From assembly GCF_008831285.2 (NCBI RefSeq), contig NC_045141.1, positions 18,658,848-18,722,847 on the forward strand: a stretch of 64,000 nt of DNA, given 5' to 3'. The DNA is from Nymphaea colorata (taxonomy: Eukaryota > Streptophyta > Magnoliopsida > Nymphaeales > Nymphaeaceae). This document shows positions 1 through 13,797 of the stretch, in pieces. The notes below the pieces were generated by a model. It was not told the origin of the DNA. It worked only from the letters and a program-made list of their open reading frames with translations, and did not search any database. The first letter of the stretch is position 1. Every line of letters starts with the position of its first letter. The position numbers and the translations under genes were made by a program.

Positions 1-77
1 CAATGCTTTTTTGCTTATTATATCCTTATTTGTAGTACATGTTACCATTGGATTGTAGTTTTAATAATCCATTTTAG

Positions 78-3000
78 GTTCTTGTAGGGAGAGTGTTTTG
101 CAAAAAGGGCTGTGATGCTGATGGAGATACATGGGAGGACTGTAAGTCTTTACTTGTTAAAGTATCATTGGCTTGAAATGGTTGATATATATCTTTGCAG
201 CATGCAAGGTTTCAGGTTCGGTATCAATTTAGTGTAGCTTTTGGTTTATAGTTGCTCTTCTTTCAACTGTTTTGCGGTTTTCTAATGTTTCGATAAAAAA
301 TAATTTGGCAACTGTTGTATTGTCATTTTCTTGCATTGGTTGAATACTCAGGCAACACTAAAGCTGCATAAATAAGTAAATAGAGAAAAAGACACATTGC
401 AACTCTATTAACTAGGATAACTGAACAAGTATATAACGATGTAAACAAGTTAACAAAGTTACAAAAGCATATATCACACTTGTCTTTACTCTTTAGCCCT
501 TTCAGTTAATGTGTAAGTTTACCTCCTTGCTTTCTGTCAATACTGGAAAGCTGATTCAAGGTGTAAATATAAGTCAGAGAAGCCCATGAGGTGAAGAGGC
601 AGTGAAACAAGAAAAGTCACAAACCCAAGGTTCTCCTCTCATCCTTACTGTATTAATGGTTGTTGACATAACTTGCTCTGCTGTCAGTAGCCATGGCATG
701 GCTAGGTCTCACAAAGAAAAGACCACGAGCAGCTAGGACATTTATAAGCACAATAGGAGAACTCACATCAGGTTAGATTGGATGACAAGGGAGTAAAATA
801 TGTTTTGCAACGAACCAGGTTGTGTACTGGAACACATTTTTTTTTTGTAAAGTAAATTCTTTATATGCTTGCCAAAAATTACATGCATTGCAAATAAATA
901 AATGAAGACAAGTTGTATTTGGTTGATGTGCGGATGTCTACGTAATACATATGCACACATGTTTATGTATAAAAGGTATTCTAGCCATTTTCAAAATGGC
1001 CAGTATGGTATATATATGTATGAAGTGGTGCCACCATGCCATCATGGGCTCTGATGATTAGTGCTCCTATTCAACAATTAAACCAGCTAAGCTGAAATGC
1101 AAGAGACGAGCAAAATAGACAAACTCTGCTTCTAAAAGCTACCTTAGTAAATTTGAGCTTAGGCTCTATCCTGACAGGTTGACATTTCTCCCAAAATAAA
1201 ATTGGATTTTGAGTATGGGGCTTGACGACTGGTTAGAGGAGGCAATTGCATGTAACTGATCTTGTTCAGCTTAATTACCAGTCACCTGAAGTGACACCAC
1301 AAATAGTTGCTTTTGTTAAACATTTCTGTGAATATTGAACAGTCATTTGAAGTCAAGTTTGTGTGAAATGCATCACATCATGTTTCCTGGTAAATGCTGC
1401 ACATTATATTCTTGTAAACTATACTTTCTAAAAAATTTTAACTTAAATATTCTCACAAATTATTAAACAAGTCACTTGGCAGCTCGAAGGACTTCTGACC
1501 AGTTCATTTATCCAAACATGCATAATTTTTTTGATGTTTATGATGTCATAAGCTTTAATCTTTTCTCTTTCACTTCTGAAATTCTAACACTAACTCCTCT
1601 TATTAAATTATGATTTTTTTTATTGCACAATTAAAGGTTTGTTCCTATTGGGTGGGATTGTATATGTGTGAGGCACACATGCACAAATATGCATAACTAA
1701 TTTCTTTTATTTTCTATATTTTATCAGGTTTTCCACCAGTGAATCTTATAGTTTTGTACCCCTAAACTATCTGTTTCATTTTTAGGCTTGGGGGAATGTA
1801 ATGAGATTTGCTATAAAGATCCAGTTTTGAAGGACCATCAGTGGAGTGCTTACATTGATCGATCTCCAGGGGCAGAAAATTACTCAACGGTTCTTTCTTT
1901 TCCCTCCCTTATAAAGCTAACTTCAGATTTAAATTTATTTTCTTGAATTTTTTGGGACCAATATGTCATCAAAATATTGTTCCTGTTTATCTTCAACTTG
2001 ATGAAGTTCATTACCTTGTATGATGTTTGGTCCTTGAAGACTGAGATCAGACAAATGACCATGTTCAATTATTTTAGAGGGAATTAATCTGTGAATAAAT
2101 GAAGATTCTAGGGTAACCCTTAAGAAAAGGCTCCACACCCATGCCTTTGTTTGTTTTTTAGGATGTAAGAGTGACCAAAAAGACGACTTTATTGTCTGTA
2201 TTCAGCTGCGGGTGTTATTTCTTTCAGATCTTAATGAGAATCTGTGTAAATTGTTTGTCCCCATTTTGGCAACAATTACCAAGTGTAGTTAAATAGTGAT
2301 AAAATTGATAAGTTAATATGACCCATCAAAAGTGGGAAGAAGTTGTAACTTGTAAATCTTGAGAAGATCAAGTTCGAGAAAATGATCACTATGACTCTCC
2401 TCTTATCTCGTGATAAGGAAGGATTCATTTTAAAATTTAAAGAAGCACTTTTGTTGTGCACACTAACAAATTCAGATGGAGGCATTGACTCTTGAATTGA
2501 TCCTCCCTTTCCCTTCTCTAGGTATGTTCAACGGCTCAGTCTCGACCCGGATTCACTCGGTTAAGCTTGACTCGAGCTCAACTCATTTAATAAGCGAGTT
2601 GAGATTGAGTTCAGAAATAAACTTGCTTAAATACACGAGTTGAGCTCAAGCTAGGTAGGCTTGGTTCGGTTAAACTCCTTCAAGCTTGTGGTACTCGTGG
2701 AAAGAGAATAAGTAAAAGATATTTCACTTTATTGTCAAATGTAAAGAAAAAGAAGTTGTTTCAGTGGGCATGCCTTGTGATTTACAAAAGGTAGGCACAA
2801 AGTTCGCGTTCCTTCGTTTTCACTTTCAAATGGAATGGCTCAAGCTTAGCCGAGCTGAGTTCTAGCCTTATTAAGCACAAGCTGAGCTGAGCTCGAGTTA
2901 GTCAACTTGACCTCAAGCCGTGAGTTTTGAGACTTGAGCTGAGCTCGAGCTGGCCCATCTCAGCTCATGTACATCCCTACCCTTCTCTCATTTCTTCCCT

Positions 3001-5672
3001 TCCTATTATATTCTTTTGTCTTTTCATCTTTTCTTTCGTCATTCATCTTTACCATGAGGAATAGATGCCCATTCTCACAAGGTATCCCAGTTAAGCCAAA
3101 CTCATCTTTGGAGAGTCTCAGTAGCCAAAGAACTGAACTTGAGTTGTGATTGTATCCACAGAGGATGGCAGTCTTTAGTGTTATAGCTGACTTTTTTGGT
3201 TTTCAGTGCTCGCTTTAGAATGATTTTGATGGTTTATTCATTTGTTTTTTAGAAATTTGGAGTAGTCTCTCTTGGACTTTTGAAGTTGTAGTTCTTTTAC
3301 TATATTTGCTATCTCCTTATATTGGTTTTTGTTGACAAAACTTATCTACAGTAATTAAGTAGTATTGATAGTTGGTTTTAGGCTTTTAGCTGCATTTGTG
3401 GTGTGAAAATCCATCGAGGCTTGAACCGTGATTATTCAATAAATTAGTTGAAGAGTTATATAGAACGGAAGTGGCCTTGCCTACTGGGGATTCCCATCTG
3501 TTCTGGATGTATGTCCTTTGGTGGCTCCTATGGGAGTGCCAACTGGTGTCATTAACATAGTGTTAGATTGGTCAATGCTTGGTCATTTGAGTGCAGTTCT
3601 ATACATCACTAGAACACAGTCAACATATTGTCAGGCTCATTACATCCTTGTTTTGACCTACTCAGATATTTTCAAGATAGTGGGATAAAAACAGTAAAAG
3701 CAGGCAAGATGAAAAAACGGAATTTATCATGATATCTTGAAAATATCACAAAAAAATATTGCAACAGTGCAAAGAGATTTTTCATAGTTGTTTTTAATAT
3801 ATTTTAATTTTTTAGGTTTCTTTAAAATTTTAATAACCGTTTCAAATTTTATTAAGGTTTTTGTAAGAAAATTAGTAGGTTTTACACCCATAATTTTCTC
3901 AATAATTTTATATATTTTTTATTTCTTTGAACTCTAGTTTTCTTGAGATTTTTGCAACGAAAGCATAATTTCTGATTAATGCCTGAGAAAAACTTAGATA
4001 ATGGAATCCCCAGAGTATTTATACTGTTTGAGGAGGACCTTTAGTGCCCCAATCGCATTCTTGAAGTTTTTCTGTCCAGCTTCAGTAGCTACAGCCAAGC
4101 TTTAATTAGGAATACCAGAATTTAAAATGCAACTGTGTATTTTAAAGTTTTAAATGCTTTGAATTTGCTTAATGCAGCATTCTGTGTGTTAATAGGGGTT
4201 TGTTTCTGTGACCATTTTCAGTACATATGAAACTGTTTGCAGCAAACAGATAGATGCAATGTTGGAGATTTGCTGATTGCAAAGATATCTGTGTTTCTTC
4301 TTATGCATTCTATTCTGGTTAAGCCATGACATGAACCAGACTTTCTTTGTGCATTTTTCTTTAATCAGGAATGCTTTAATGCCTGTGTTGCGGGATGTGC
4401 TTTCAGGGTAAGTTACTTTCTGTCGTGCTTACAATTGTATTCCGATCAATATTTTGTGAAGTTGCACCTTTCTCAATCTGGATTTCTTAAAGCTGGTACT
4501 TGTTGTAAGAGCTAGAGAGTTCAGTCTTGCAAATTTTAACCATTTGATCTGGCCTTAGCCTTTGGGTTGGGGTAAAATTAATCTTGGCCACATGTAGACA
4601 CTATCCTTTACAGATGGGATAGGTACGAGATTTTTTGCTTTTGGCTGCACTTTGGCGATGTTACACTAATTTCAATGCCTCAACTGACCAATATGATCAC
4701 ATGAGAAATAAAACATTTAAAAAGAATGAGGCATGCTATTCATGTGTATATATGGGCAAGTACATACAAATAGATAGGTTATATAAATATTATATATAAA
4801 TGTACAAGTAAACAAATTGAAATTTTTAACTAAGGCCACTGATGATTCCCAAGTTTGGTAAAATACTATTCAAAATGATGAAGAAACTATTGCATTTTTA
4901 TCAACCCCGAATCCTGATTTTGTCAACCCCTAACCTTGACCACATTAACTATACTGCATTTCGCTGTACCAAAGTACTCTGGAATTGTTTTTTTGGTGTC
5001 TTTATAAGAAAATCTAAAGCAATCTTTAGCCTCAAAGCACAAGAAGTATTTAACTCAGCTAAAAGCAATGGCATATAGAAGAAGATGAAAAGCAAAATCT
5101 GTGATGGAATATTCAAGTATATTTCTTCCCAATCAGTTGTATAGAAGTTAGAACTTAATCTATTTTCTTCCAGTCAGTTAAATGCACCTAGAACTTTGGC
5201 TATTCTTGATTGTGCAAACCAAGTTTTGTTAAATACTAGGCTAAATTCCTTCACTGGAGGTACTTTCATCCCCCCAAGTTCACTGTCTTATCCGAGTTTG
5301 TTGGTTGCCTTTTGTGCCACCTGGTTATTTGGCCAACGGCTTACTTTTGTGCTGATACCCAAGTCATCATACTTATGGGAGGCTTAAATAAAAGTACTTC
5401 AATGTTACTGCCCATTAGCTTGAGCTTTGAGTCGCCTACCCGTTTGTTACATTTTTGCTTTCAGTCTCATTCTTTAATCTGAAACTTGCATTTGTGCTTT
5501 ACACTTTTTATCTTTTTCTTCTTTTTTTTTTGTGCAGTTCAGTGTTTCCTCAGAAATAGTTAGTCAGGTTCATCCAAACAGGCCACCCAAACCCTGTTTG
5601 GAGAGTAAGCCACAGCAATCATTGGTCGATCCACCAAGGTCTTCCGAGGATCTTCCATGTACATCTGCATGA
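78..5672 (+). CDS. Cysteine-rich conserved plant protein, 3' part (four exons, 5' end outside window)
   Basis: Four exons join in phase: 78-141, 1786-1889, 4369-4407 and 5538-5672 (stop TGA). All have AG before and GT after. Together they encode the last 113 residues of a protein that starts before the window. The visible part is rich in paired cysteines: FCKKGCDADGDTWEDC, then LGECNEICYKDPVL, QWSAYIDRSPG, and ECFNACVAGC, followed by a loose Pro/Ser-rich tail. The spacing of Cys pairs suggests a disulphide-bonded or metal-binding fold, but I cannot name a domain. It resembles an uncharacterised protein family conserved in land plants, as far as I recall; function unknown. The large second intron (1890-4368) carries a hAT-like MITE at 2519-2979. 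The exon model is strong because three splice joins preserve one frame across unrelated intron lengths; the product name is the weak point. Confidence 0.8.
2511..2518. repeat. 8-bp target-site duplication of hAT-like copy A (left)
   Basis: CCCTTCTC directly precedes the left terminus and is repeated exactly at 2980-2987 directly after the right terminus. Confidence 0.85.
2519..2979. mobile_element. hAT-like MITE, copy A (GAGCTCGAG-rich), with 8-bp target duplication
   Basis: The element starts TAGGTATGTTCA and ends TGTACATCCCTA, which are imperfect inverted repeats of each other. It is flanked on both sides by the identical 8-mer CCCTTCTC (2511-2518 and 2980-2987). An 8-bp duplication with a C/TAGGG-type terminus is the signature of hAT transposons. 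The interior is 461 bp, non-coding, and full of GAGCTCGAGCT-like palindromic words. It lies in an intron of the cysteine-rich gene. Related copies lie at 19699-20088 and 22686-23201. Confidence 0.85.
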
Positions 5673-6854
5673 AGAGTATCATACGCATCTAATGTGGAGC
5701 CAATTTTGTATCTCAGTATCTGTCTAGCATGTAGAGGATCCAAATTCACTTTGACTGGAGAATTTTTGTTTCTAAAGGTGAGTGGTGAACGGCAATCTCA
5801 TCTGTCAGTAGTATATAACATGAGTACGACAAACCATTTTTCTGGGGGGAAGGGGGAAGGGAGATGACAAAGGACCCCTTCAAGAACCAGACTACTTAAC
5901 AGGCTTCCTCCTTGAGATAAACTTGGTGGAAGCCCAATGGCTAACGAGAGAAATCGAGTATTTTTTTTCCCCAATTTTAGTTAGATTCTTTTCTTTCAGT
6001 CATTTAGTTGGAACATTTATGGTGCATATGCGTGCCTGCATGTGTATACGTGAAATTTATAGGAATGAGACATAATATGGTAGGCGGATATCTACGTTCA
6101 CATGGTTAATCAAGCGTCTTCTCAGACGAAGCAAAATCAGACCCTGCACTCTTAACTGTATTGATTGCAACCCATGTATTAGATTTAAGAATTTTTCTGT
6201 TCGTGTCATGTTGCAATGGACCATGAAGTCAATACACGTTGTACTTTTGCGTTTCTCATTGAAATGGTTTGCAATAAATACCAAGTGGATTCAAACTAGC
6301 TTAGTGGGACTCCTTTCGGGTATTTAGCAGCAATATGTTCTGTTCTGTCATAGAAAGGGTCTGTTGGCATCACCGTTTTGCATGAAGTACCTTGCATTTT
6401 CTGAAAGACACATGTTACCCTATTCTTTTATTAGTCTTGTTCGGCTTCTCATCACATGAAAAGTTCAACGAATTTTATTTTGTCAAATGAATTAAAAAAG
6501 AAAAAATTGACACCTCCGTCCACGGAGTCTTTCGTCCACCGAACTTAGTTGTCTTTTTTCTTTGGAGTTGTTAAGTTTGGAAGTCGACAAATGCAGCCAC
6601 GGTAAATGTTGTCGTTAGTGTTGAGTCATTTTCTGTTACCTTCTTTTCCAAGTAGTTCCCTTTTCAATTACCTTTAAAAGGGGGACGTTGACAAATCAGT
6701 TTTCATCTCTTCCATCCTTCACTCTCATTTGTATTTATAGTAGTAAGGACAATCCCATCAAAGAGTGGGTTTCCATTAGCTCTTCGAGAGTGTTAGCTAT
6801 CACATCATATCAAACCATATGATCTCACGGGTTTGGGTATGGGGTATGGCAGAG

Positions 6855-6936
6855 TTATATTATATTATATTATATTATATTATATTATATTATATTATAT
6901 TATATTATATTATATTATATTATATTATATTATATA
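6855..6936. repeat. ATATT pentanucleotide microsatellite, about 16 units
   Basis: An essentially perfect run of the five-base unit, about 82 bp long. Confidence 0.95.
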
Positions 6937-8695
6937 ATAATTCACGGAACTTTTGAATGTTATAAGAAAAGTAAGGGGAAAATATACAACATAGGTGGAA
7001 TGGAAATAAAAAAGAAAAGAAAAATCAAAATTAAAGCAAAAACTAAGTTTGAAAACATAAATTTTGAAGTTTTAAAATACAACAGCACCCACATGTCTGT
7101 ATTGTTGTACCCATATACCGGCATGGTTACTTAGGCAAATCACACGTACCCGTGTCGCTTAAGAGGGACAGTGTCCCTTCAAAATTTCCCATGTGCTCTC
7201 CCATAACCATAAACAAAAAAAAAAAGAGGCATTAAGCACAGTTCATCAGGAAAAATTTCTAAGTTGAGCCACAAATTGAAGTGACTGTACATTTTTACTT
7301 TTTATCTTTCTCCTTCTTAAATGTATCAAGTGAAAAAAGAAATTTGGATTGTCTTAAGTAATAATGTTACTGCACTGGGTCACATCTCAAATTTATGCCA
7401 TAGTTATTCAAAGTTTTATTTTTGACTTCTGTAAAAAAAAATCTTTTTTGCACTAAGCTTGGTTTAGCAGCAGCCAAAATTAGCGCTAATCGAACTTGAA
7501 TTGTAAAACTCAAACTTGACTCGAGCTTGAGCCCAGCTTACTAAGCCGCAGTGACAAATACTAATGAGGCCTGTATATATTACTAATATTGCTGATATTA
7601 GGTGTGTTGGTAGGTATCCAATGTTGGTATTCAGGCCAAAATGGCCTTCTTAAAAAATCGGCCAATATGCGGCTGAATCGGTCTGTAGCGTTTATATGGG
7701 CCGATACAGACTGATATATTGTTAACAAGTAACTGAAATTAATATAAAACTTTAATTTGTTTTTTATAAGGCTAATGTGGACCGATGCATATTTGCAGAT
7801 ACACATTGATCTCTCTACTTCCGATACGAGACGTTTGGAGTGCTTTCACTGTTTTATGTGCAATTAATTTCCCACGTCCCACCACGAAAAAGAACGATTC
7901 AACTTTACGTTCCCCATGGAACAAAGTGGACAATAAGTTCTTACTAATGTTATATAGAAACCCACATGAATCGGTCGATTTGAGTCTGATTGGCAATAAA
8001 TCGATTTAATTCAGCAGCTGACATAAGAGTGCGACATTTAGTAGGTTGTTTATCATTTATAAAAGTTTTAAAAGATGATCGCATACTTTGAAAATTGAAA
8101 TCAGTCGGCTACCTTTGTAGTTGAATTGTTGTTTTTTTATTTTATGTTGCTAAAACTATAAGGAAATGTGTATTTTATCATAAAACATTTTGACTAAGCA
8201 ACTAGTTGTAGTTAATATATATTTTATAAAGATTTTTAGTGGCACAAAATAAAATAAAAAATCAATGTAACTATAGTAGCCCGCTGATTTCAGATAAATA
8301 AACCGGCAAATATCATTCAATTTTCGTTTCAATAACAGTTTTACTGCTCTTTCTTTTCGATTAAAAGGAATTGAGTTGGTTTTAGTTCCATGGGAGTGTT
8401 TCGATTCGGACGTGGGCATCCGATAAAGCAAGCACGTCTCTAAATTTAATATGATCGGAGAGAGGTCCGGCTTACTGCTATTTTCTTTCAGCGCACTCTG
8501 TGGATTGAAAAGGAGGGAAGGAAAGAGCCGCCAAAATTCTTTTTTGGTTTCTTGGCTCTGAAGATTGTCATCTCCATTTCTCCAAATCGAGTTACCCATT
8601 TGCAGAACCCATATTACAAAGCGAGAAAATATTCCAAAATTTTTAGGCAGGTCAGCCTTGGAGGACCTAACTCTGTTGTCGTCATACCCCCCCAC

Positions 8696-8718
8696 CCTCT
8701 CTCTCTCTCTCTCTCGCT
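8696..8718 (+). promoter_or_regulatory. CT-rich tract in the tetraspanin leader or core promoter
   Basis: A (CT)n run about 180-200 bp before the tetraspanin start codon. Pyrimidine-rich patches of this kind are common at plant core promoters and 5' UTRs. Placement as leader or promoter is inference; no transcript data are available here. Confidence 0.4.
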
Positions 8719-8899
8719 CTGAGACAAGCAACCATCCAGGCGTCGCAGAGGGGCAAAATGCATCGTCTGCCCACTTATCATTAAAGTAGGAGCAAATTGG
8801 GAAACGGGTTGCTGAATTGAGAGAAGTGCGAGAAGTTTCCCTCACCGTCTATCCTCGTCATTTTCTTGTAGGCCTGTGGAGTTTGGACCGAAAGGGGAA

Positions 8900-11800
8900 A
8901 TGGCGGGGGTGTTGAGGAGTTGCATACAGTCCATCCTAAAGCTCTTGAATTCCATTATAGGGATGGCTGGGATCGCCATGATTCTCTACTCTCTTTGGAT
9001 GATCAGGATTTGGAGCTCCCACCTCGATGATGCCCAGTTGCCCGCTCCATGGTAAGCGAAGGAAAGAAAGCTACCCTTTGCATCATGTTCCCTTTTCTTC
9101 TGCAAGTGGGGTTTTCGTCCTTTCTTTTTCCTGTCTTTGGTCCTGCTGTTTCAGCCGCAGCTAGAAATTTGGTTTGATTTTAGCGGCTGTCCCGAATCCT
9201 GTGGTCTAGTACCTCGTGTATTTGGGTCGTTGATTCCTTGAAGATAGTTCTCGATGCGGTTCTTTCCTTGCTTTTGCATCTTCTTTGATTGTAGCGCCAG
9301 AATGAGTTTACTTTTTGAATCTTTTCATGCAATTGGATGGGCGAGAACTTCTCATCTGCGCTTCTTTATCTTCGGCGCCCGTGTGGTGGGAGAACTTTGG
9401 GGGATTTTGGCTTCATGCTCAGGAACTGAGAAGAAATGTTTATTGTGTTCCTTTGTCAGTAAAGCGAGGTTTAAGAAGAGACCCTTTTGTTAACCTTTTC
9501 GCTTGGCTGCTTATTTGCGAGATCACATTGTTCTACTCCCGTGTGCAACTGTGCCTTCAGCAACGGCGTGTCTAGCTGAAAGGCCATTGCTTTCAACTCT
9601 GCTAAAATATTACAGTACATAACGTCTTTAACATTATGTGGCCTTAAAAAGTTTTACTTAATGGTGTTGAACTCCTTCAAAATGTTCCTGTATTGGGCTC
9701 TAACCGTGCAGTTAAGAAACGTTGCTGACAAGTATTTGCGGCTTATCATGCTCACTAACTCTCCGAGGCTTTCCCTTTCTCTTGGCAAGTTGCTAACGTT
9801 TTAATGACTTTAATGGGAAGATTTTTGTTTGTGAATCTGTTGAAGGGCGGGATGTCTGGTGATGTCTCCCCATTCTCGTTTGTGTTTTCCCTTGAGATGC
9901 TTCATAAAATTTCAACTTGCCATGAGTTTCTCTTGTCATTGAATATACATTCTTCTTCTTTCATTAGTAGAAACTATATTTTGGAAAAGCATCTTCACCT
10001 ACAAATTTCTGCTATTATAAGCAAGAGATATGCATTAAGTTTGATCTAATTTTTAATTTCTGTATCTGTTCAAACAAGTTGCTTCAACCGAAAGACCTGT
10101 AGTCCGTGGCAGCAATTTCATCTATGTTACACCCTTAAACTTCAAAACACTGTTCTTGTGAGTGCGTCAGGCTTCATGTGTTAATTTGCTTCAGGATATC
10201 TAACATTTTCAAGCTTGAAGTGAAGCATATCTACAAATAACAGAGACCGCAATGGTATAGAGACTAGCGTGGGGTTTTAAGTTCCCAGCCTCTTGTCAAT
10301 AAGGGAGTAAAACGTTTCTTTACAAGTGCGATGGTTCATGGTGTTGACACCTAGATCTTTCACTCTCATAGTTATTTTTTCTTTAACTTACTTGAAGATA
10401 CAACTTCTAAATTTATCGTATTCCCCTCATCTGCTCCATCGTGCAGGTTCATTTACACCTTTCTTGGACTTGGGATATTCTTGTGCATCATTACTTGTTC
10501 AGGACATATTGCTGCTGAGACTGCAAATGGTCATTGCCTCTCTTGCGTATCCTTGCTTTGCATGACTTCTTTACAAGGGTTTCAGTCTTCAAATTTCTGA
10601 TTCCTTTGCAACAAAATTTGGGACGTTGGCAGTTTTAGGGACATTAGTTGTTGCTTTTTCCTTGTGGTTTTAATCTGTTTGCAAATGCTATGGAAAACAC
10701 GCAAAGCTCATCTTTCTTACTTGGATTGTGTGGTTGTGTTTGGTGAAGATACTGTTATCTTTTACTCGATCTGTTCATTGATAAGCTGTAGGTTTGTAGC
10801 TTTTATCTGAAATACTTTTTAAGGTTTTTAGGTTCCATTATCAATTCTGTACAATGTTTTGATGCGTCAATTTTTTTGGTTCGATAGGTTAATGTTTGTA
10901 AACTTTGCCAACTATGTTCTATCTGCATTTTCTGTGCTTCTCACAATATAAGATGAAGCTTTTGTCAAATGAATACAAGTAAAGGTCCTCTTCTCCCGAT
11001 GGTGCTGGGGAGAAAAAAATCATCCATGGGTCGTTATCTTCGTTGGCTGTGGATTTGTTTCAGCTGGTTTAACAAGGAAAAAAGCTCTCTTATATTGATG
11101 ATGGTTTTTACGACTTATAGGATGATGCAATTAGTGAAAACCTTGTCATATAGGTACAACATATATAATATATTCAAGTAGAAAGAAAACAAGTAAAAAA
11201 GAAGGAAGAAAAACCGGCTAGGCACTGCGTGCCCTGTGCTTTTATTGAAGCTTTTTGTTTATAACTTTATACTGTAATCTGATGAATAGGAGCATTCACA
11301 CCCATGTTGTTGTGTGCCATCAATAGAGATTGTCTGCAATCTGTTCAAATGGATTCCTTGACTGACATACAGTATATGGTATTTGTTTTTCTGCTCATAT
11401 TGCTGGAGTCCGGAATAACTGCCGATATATTTCTGAACCGAGACTGGGAAGCGGTACTTCTTAAACTTTCTTACTCTCTATTGTAGACCATAAAGTTCTT
11501 GCTACTATTACAGGTTAGATGAACTACATACACCTTTCTGGAAGGGGAATGGGATATGCATGGATCATGGGGTCAGGGTTCTTGTCCCAAAGGAATGTGT
11601 GGAACTTGTTCAACCTCATAAAAGGTTATTTTCTTTTCTGGTTTTATGTGTTTTCATAAACACTGTTCCAGGATTTCCCTGAGGATCCTACTGGGAGATT
11701 CGATGAGTTCAAAGATTTTGTAAGAGCAAACTTTGAAATGTGCAAGTGGGTAGGATTATTGATTGTGGCTGCACAGGTACGATGTTTCTGTCTAATGCTT

Positions 11801-12440
11801 TCTGGTTCTTTCAAAATGGTCTACGTGTCTTAATTTTCTTTCATTCTCACATTCTGCAGGCCTTTTCTCTCCTTTTGGCAATGATTCTCCGAGCGCTTGG
11901 GCCAGATATTGGTGGAAACTATGACAGTGATGATGATTCCACTGTTGCTGCCAGGCTACCTCTTCTAAGGAATGCGGCCCAACCTTCCCCTTTCACTGCT
12001 GACCCGCGTTATCTACCCCAAAAAGAAGAGCTCTGGGGTGTGAAAATAGAAGATAAGGTAAATAGGTCAAATTAATTGTAAAGTTTGGTTTTGGGCCTTC
12101 TTTATACTCAGGAAACATGGGTCTGTTAAGCACATACGGGAGTATAAAAACAGGCCTGTTAAATGCACATGGAAATATAAAACGCATGTGTGCATATGCT
12201 TATGCTATGGAAGAACTGTGTGCCTGTCTCTTACAGATGTTGGGATTTTGGTAGCTTGAGGATCTAATCTAATGAAGTCATCGAGTCAGGAAGAGCATCT
12301 ATTAAAGCACTTAGCAATATTGATTCTGGAACTTTCCATGATTCAAGGCCTACCTTTGGTCCTAGTTATAAAGTACTTTTAAATTGATAATTTTGTGGTT
12401 CTAGCACTGATTTTTGTCTGTCTTGCAGTCATACAGGTAA
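8900..12440 (+). CDS. Tetraspanin, TET18/19/20 (TOM2A-homolog) type
   Basis: Six exons: 8900-9051, 10447-10546, 11373-11453, 11672-11776, 11860-12057 and 12429-12440 (SYR then TAA). They give a 215-residue protein from the ATG at 8900. Four hydrophobic segments are visible near residues 13-36, 52-73, 85-103 and 135-158. Landmark words are [46 protein letters not shown] and the acidic YDSDDD tail followed by LPLLR. These match the plant tetraspanin subgroup of short proteins related to TOM2A, which organise membrane microdomains on the plasma membrane or tonoplast. That role comes from the family, not from this sequence. The donor of intron 2 is GTATCC, weaker than the others, but the CLSC-YMV junction is what the family shows. 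The last coding exon is only 12 nt. The gene is convergent with the beta-expansin. Confidence 0.9.
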
Positions 12441-13671
12441 AACATTGACACTTGGGATGGAACTATTCCAGATAACACAGTTTGCATCTTGGATTGGATA
12501 AAGCTGAGTGTGAAGTTAAGTCTGGTTCTTTAGGTTTGACCGTTTGAGACCCCATTGACAGGATATCCTTCTTCTCTTTTTTTGGCAACATAATCGAAGG
12601 CATGCTGATTTCTGAGATCTAAAAGTGGATAATTTTAACTGTTAAAGTTTCATGCTAATGGGTATTTGCAGGAACAACCCTTCAAACTTTTCATAGCGAA
12701 GGGATAGGTGCTGTAATCCCAGACTGTTATAATATAATTCCTGGTTCGTTGCTTGTATTAAACATTTTCTTTGGCCAGCTTATGGTCTATTCTAACCACA
12801 TGGAAATGATTTGATGAATCATAACTTTTGTTACTGATTTTGTTATTGGTGTGTTCATTTCACCTCATGCTATGACTGCAAGGCCTCGTGTTTATTGTTT
12901 TAGCATTAGGACAGAATGTAATGATTGGGGCGTGTCGTTCTTTTCTTTCATTCACAACCTGGGTTAGTCTCACTCAGATTATGCCAAGAGATGCAACCCT
13001 AAAACTTCGACGAGCTCTTTCAAATGTCTTGTCTTTCAAGTCGTGAGGATGATGAAAGTATCACCGACAGAACCTGTATATTCACGAGCAAGTAATTGTT
13101 TGGTTTTCATAGAGGCATTTACTCTGCGATGGTCCTGCATATGCACCAACCTTTAATGGATACTGTCTAGAACGTGAACACCTCCGTGTTTATTCTGTGT
13201 TTCAGCTTTAAATGCACTTGCCTTTATTGTTTCACTTTTATTTACTAGTTCGACGCATTAATAAAGTTTTCACAAGGATTTTTTTATCAAATCTTGCGGT
13301 CGTTGGTAAGACGTGCATGGACAAACTCGCACGCAGGTACACACATATTTACTGATTATTTTAGAATGCTCAAGTAAAAAGGTTATTTTAGAACAACTGA
13401 TTCATTATGAATGGATTGGCAGATGTCCAAAATGCATTTGCGAAACTGATATATTTAGAACATTGGTCTTTCGCTCTCTCTCTCTCTCTTAGCATCCCCC
13501 ATGAAGCAGCCGATGGCTGTCCTCTTTAGCAGAGCCGGCTCAATCGGAAGATTGAACTGGAGTCTGTATCGTTTCAATTTAGCGGATGTCTTGAAAGATG
13601 CAAACTGTAAGCTGTATCTTACGTAGGCGTTTGAATTGGATGTTTTTCAAAGTAAAGAGATTATATCAACA

Positions 13672-13673
<2 letters not shown>

Positions 13674-13708
<35 letters not shown>
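13674..13708. repeat. (TA)n microsatellite
   Basis: A simple TA run of roughly 34 bp. Confidence 0.9.
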
Positions 13709-13711
<3 letters not shown>

Positions 13712-13797
13712 TTTTTTTTTGTTGATATAGCAATCAATATGGGGCTGAATACTTGGGTTGGGCACAGCTTATATTCACCTTTGTTGGTAACACTGGT

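Larger units (their letters stand above)
5673..8899. other. Intergenic: 3' trailer of the cysteine-rich gene, microsatellite, repeats, tetraspanin promoter
   Basis: No supportable coding sequence. The first several hundred bases are probably 3' UTR. An ATATT pentanucleotide microsatellite lies at 6855-6936. The stretch 7580-8000 holds ATCGG/GCCGAT-rich words that recur near 13.8 and 61.05 kb. 7490-7550 has a short GAGCTTGAG-rich fragment resembling the hAT-like MITE interior. The last 400 bp are the presumed tetraspanin promoter and leader. Confidence 0.6.

Noticed and set aside
6855..6936. CRISPR-like regular repeat
   Set aside because: A contiguous five-base microsatellite without spacers, in a plant nuclear genome.
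8156..8845. 229-residue open frame on the minus strand upstream of the tetraspanin
   Set aside because: It runs through a CT microsatellite (giving RERERERE), has no recognisable domain and lies antisense to the tetraspanin leader. The ends are arbitrary.
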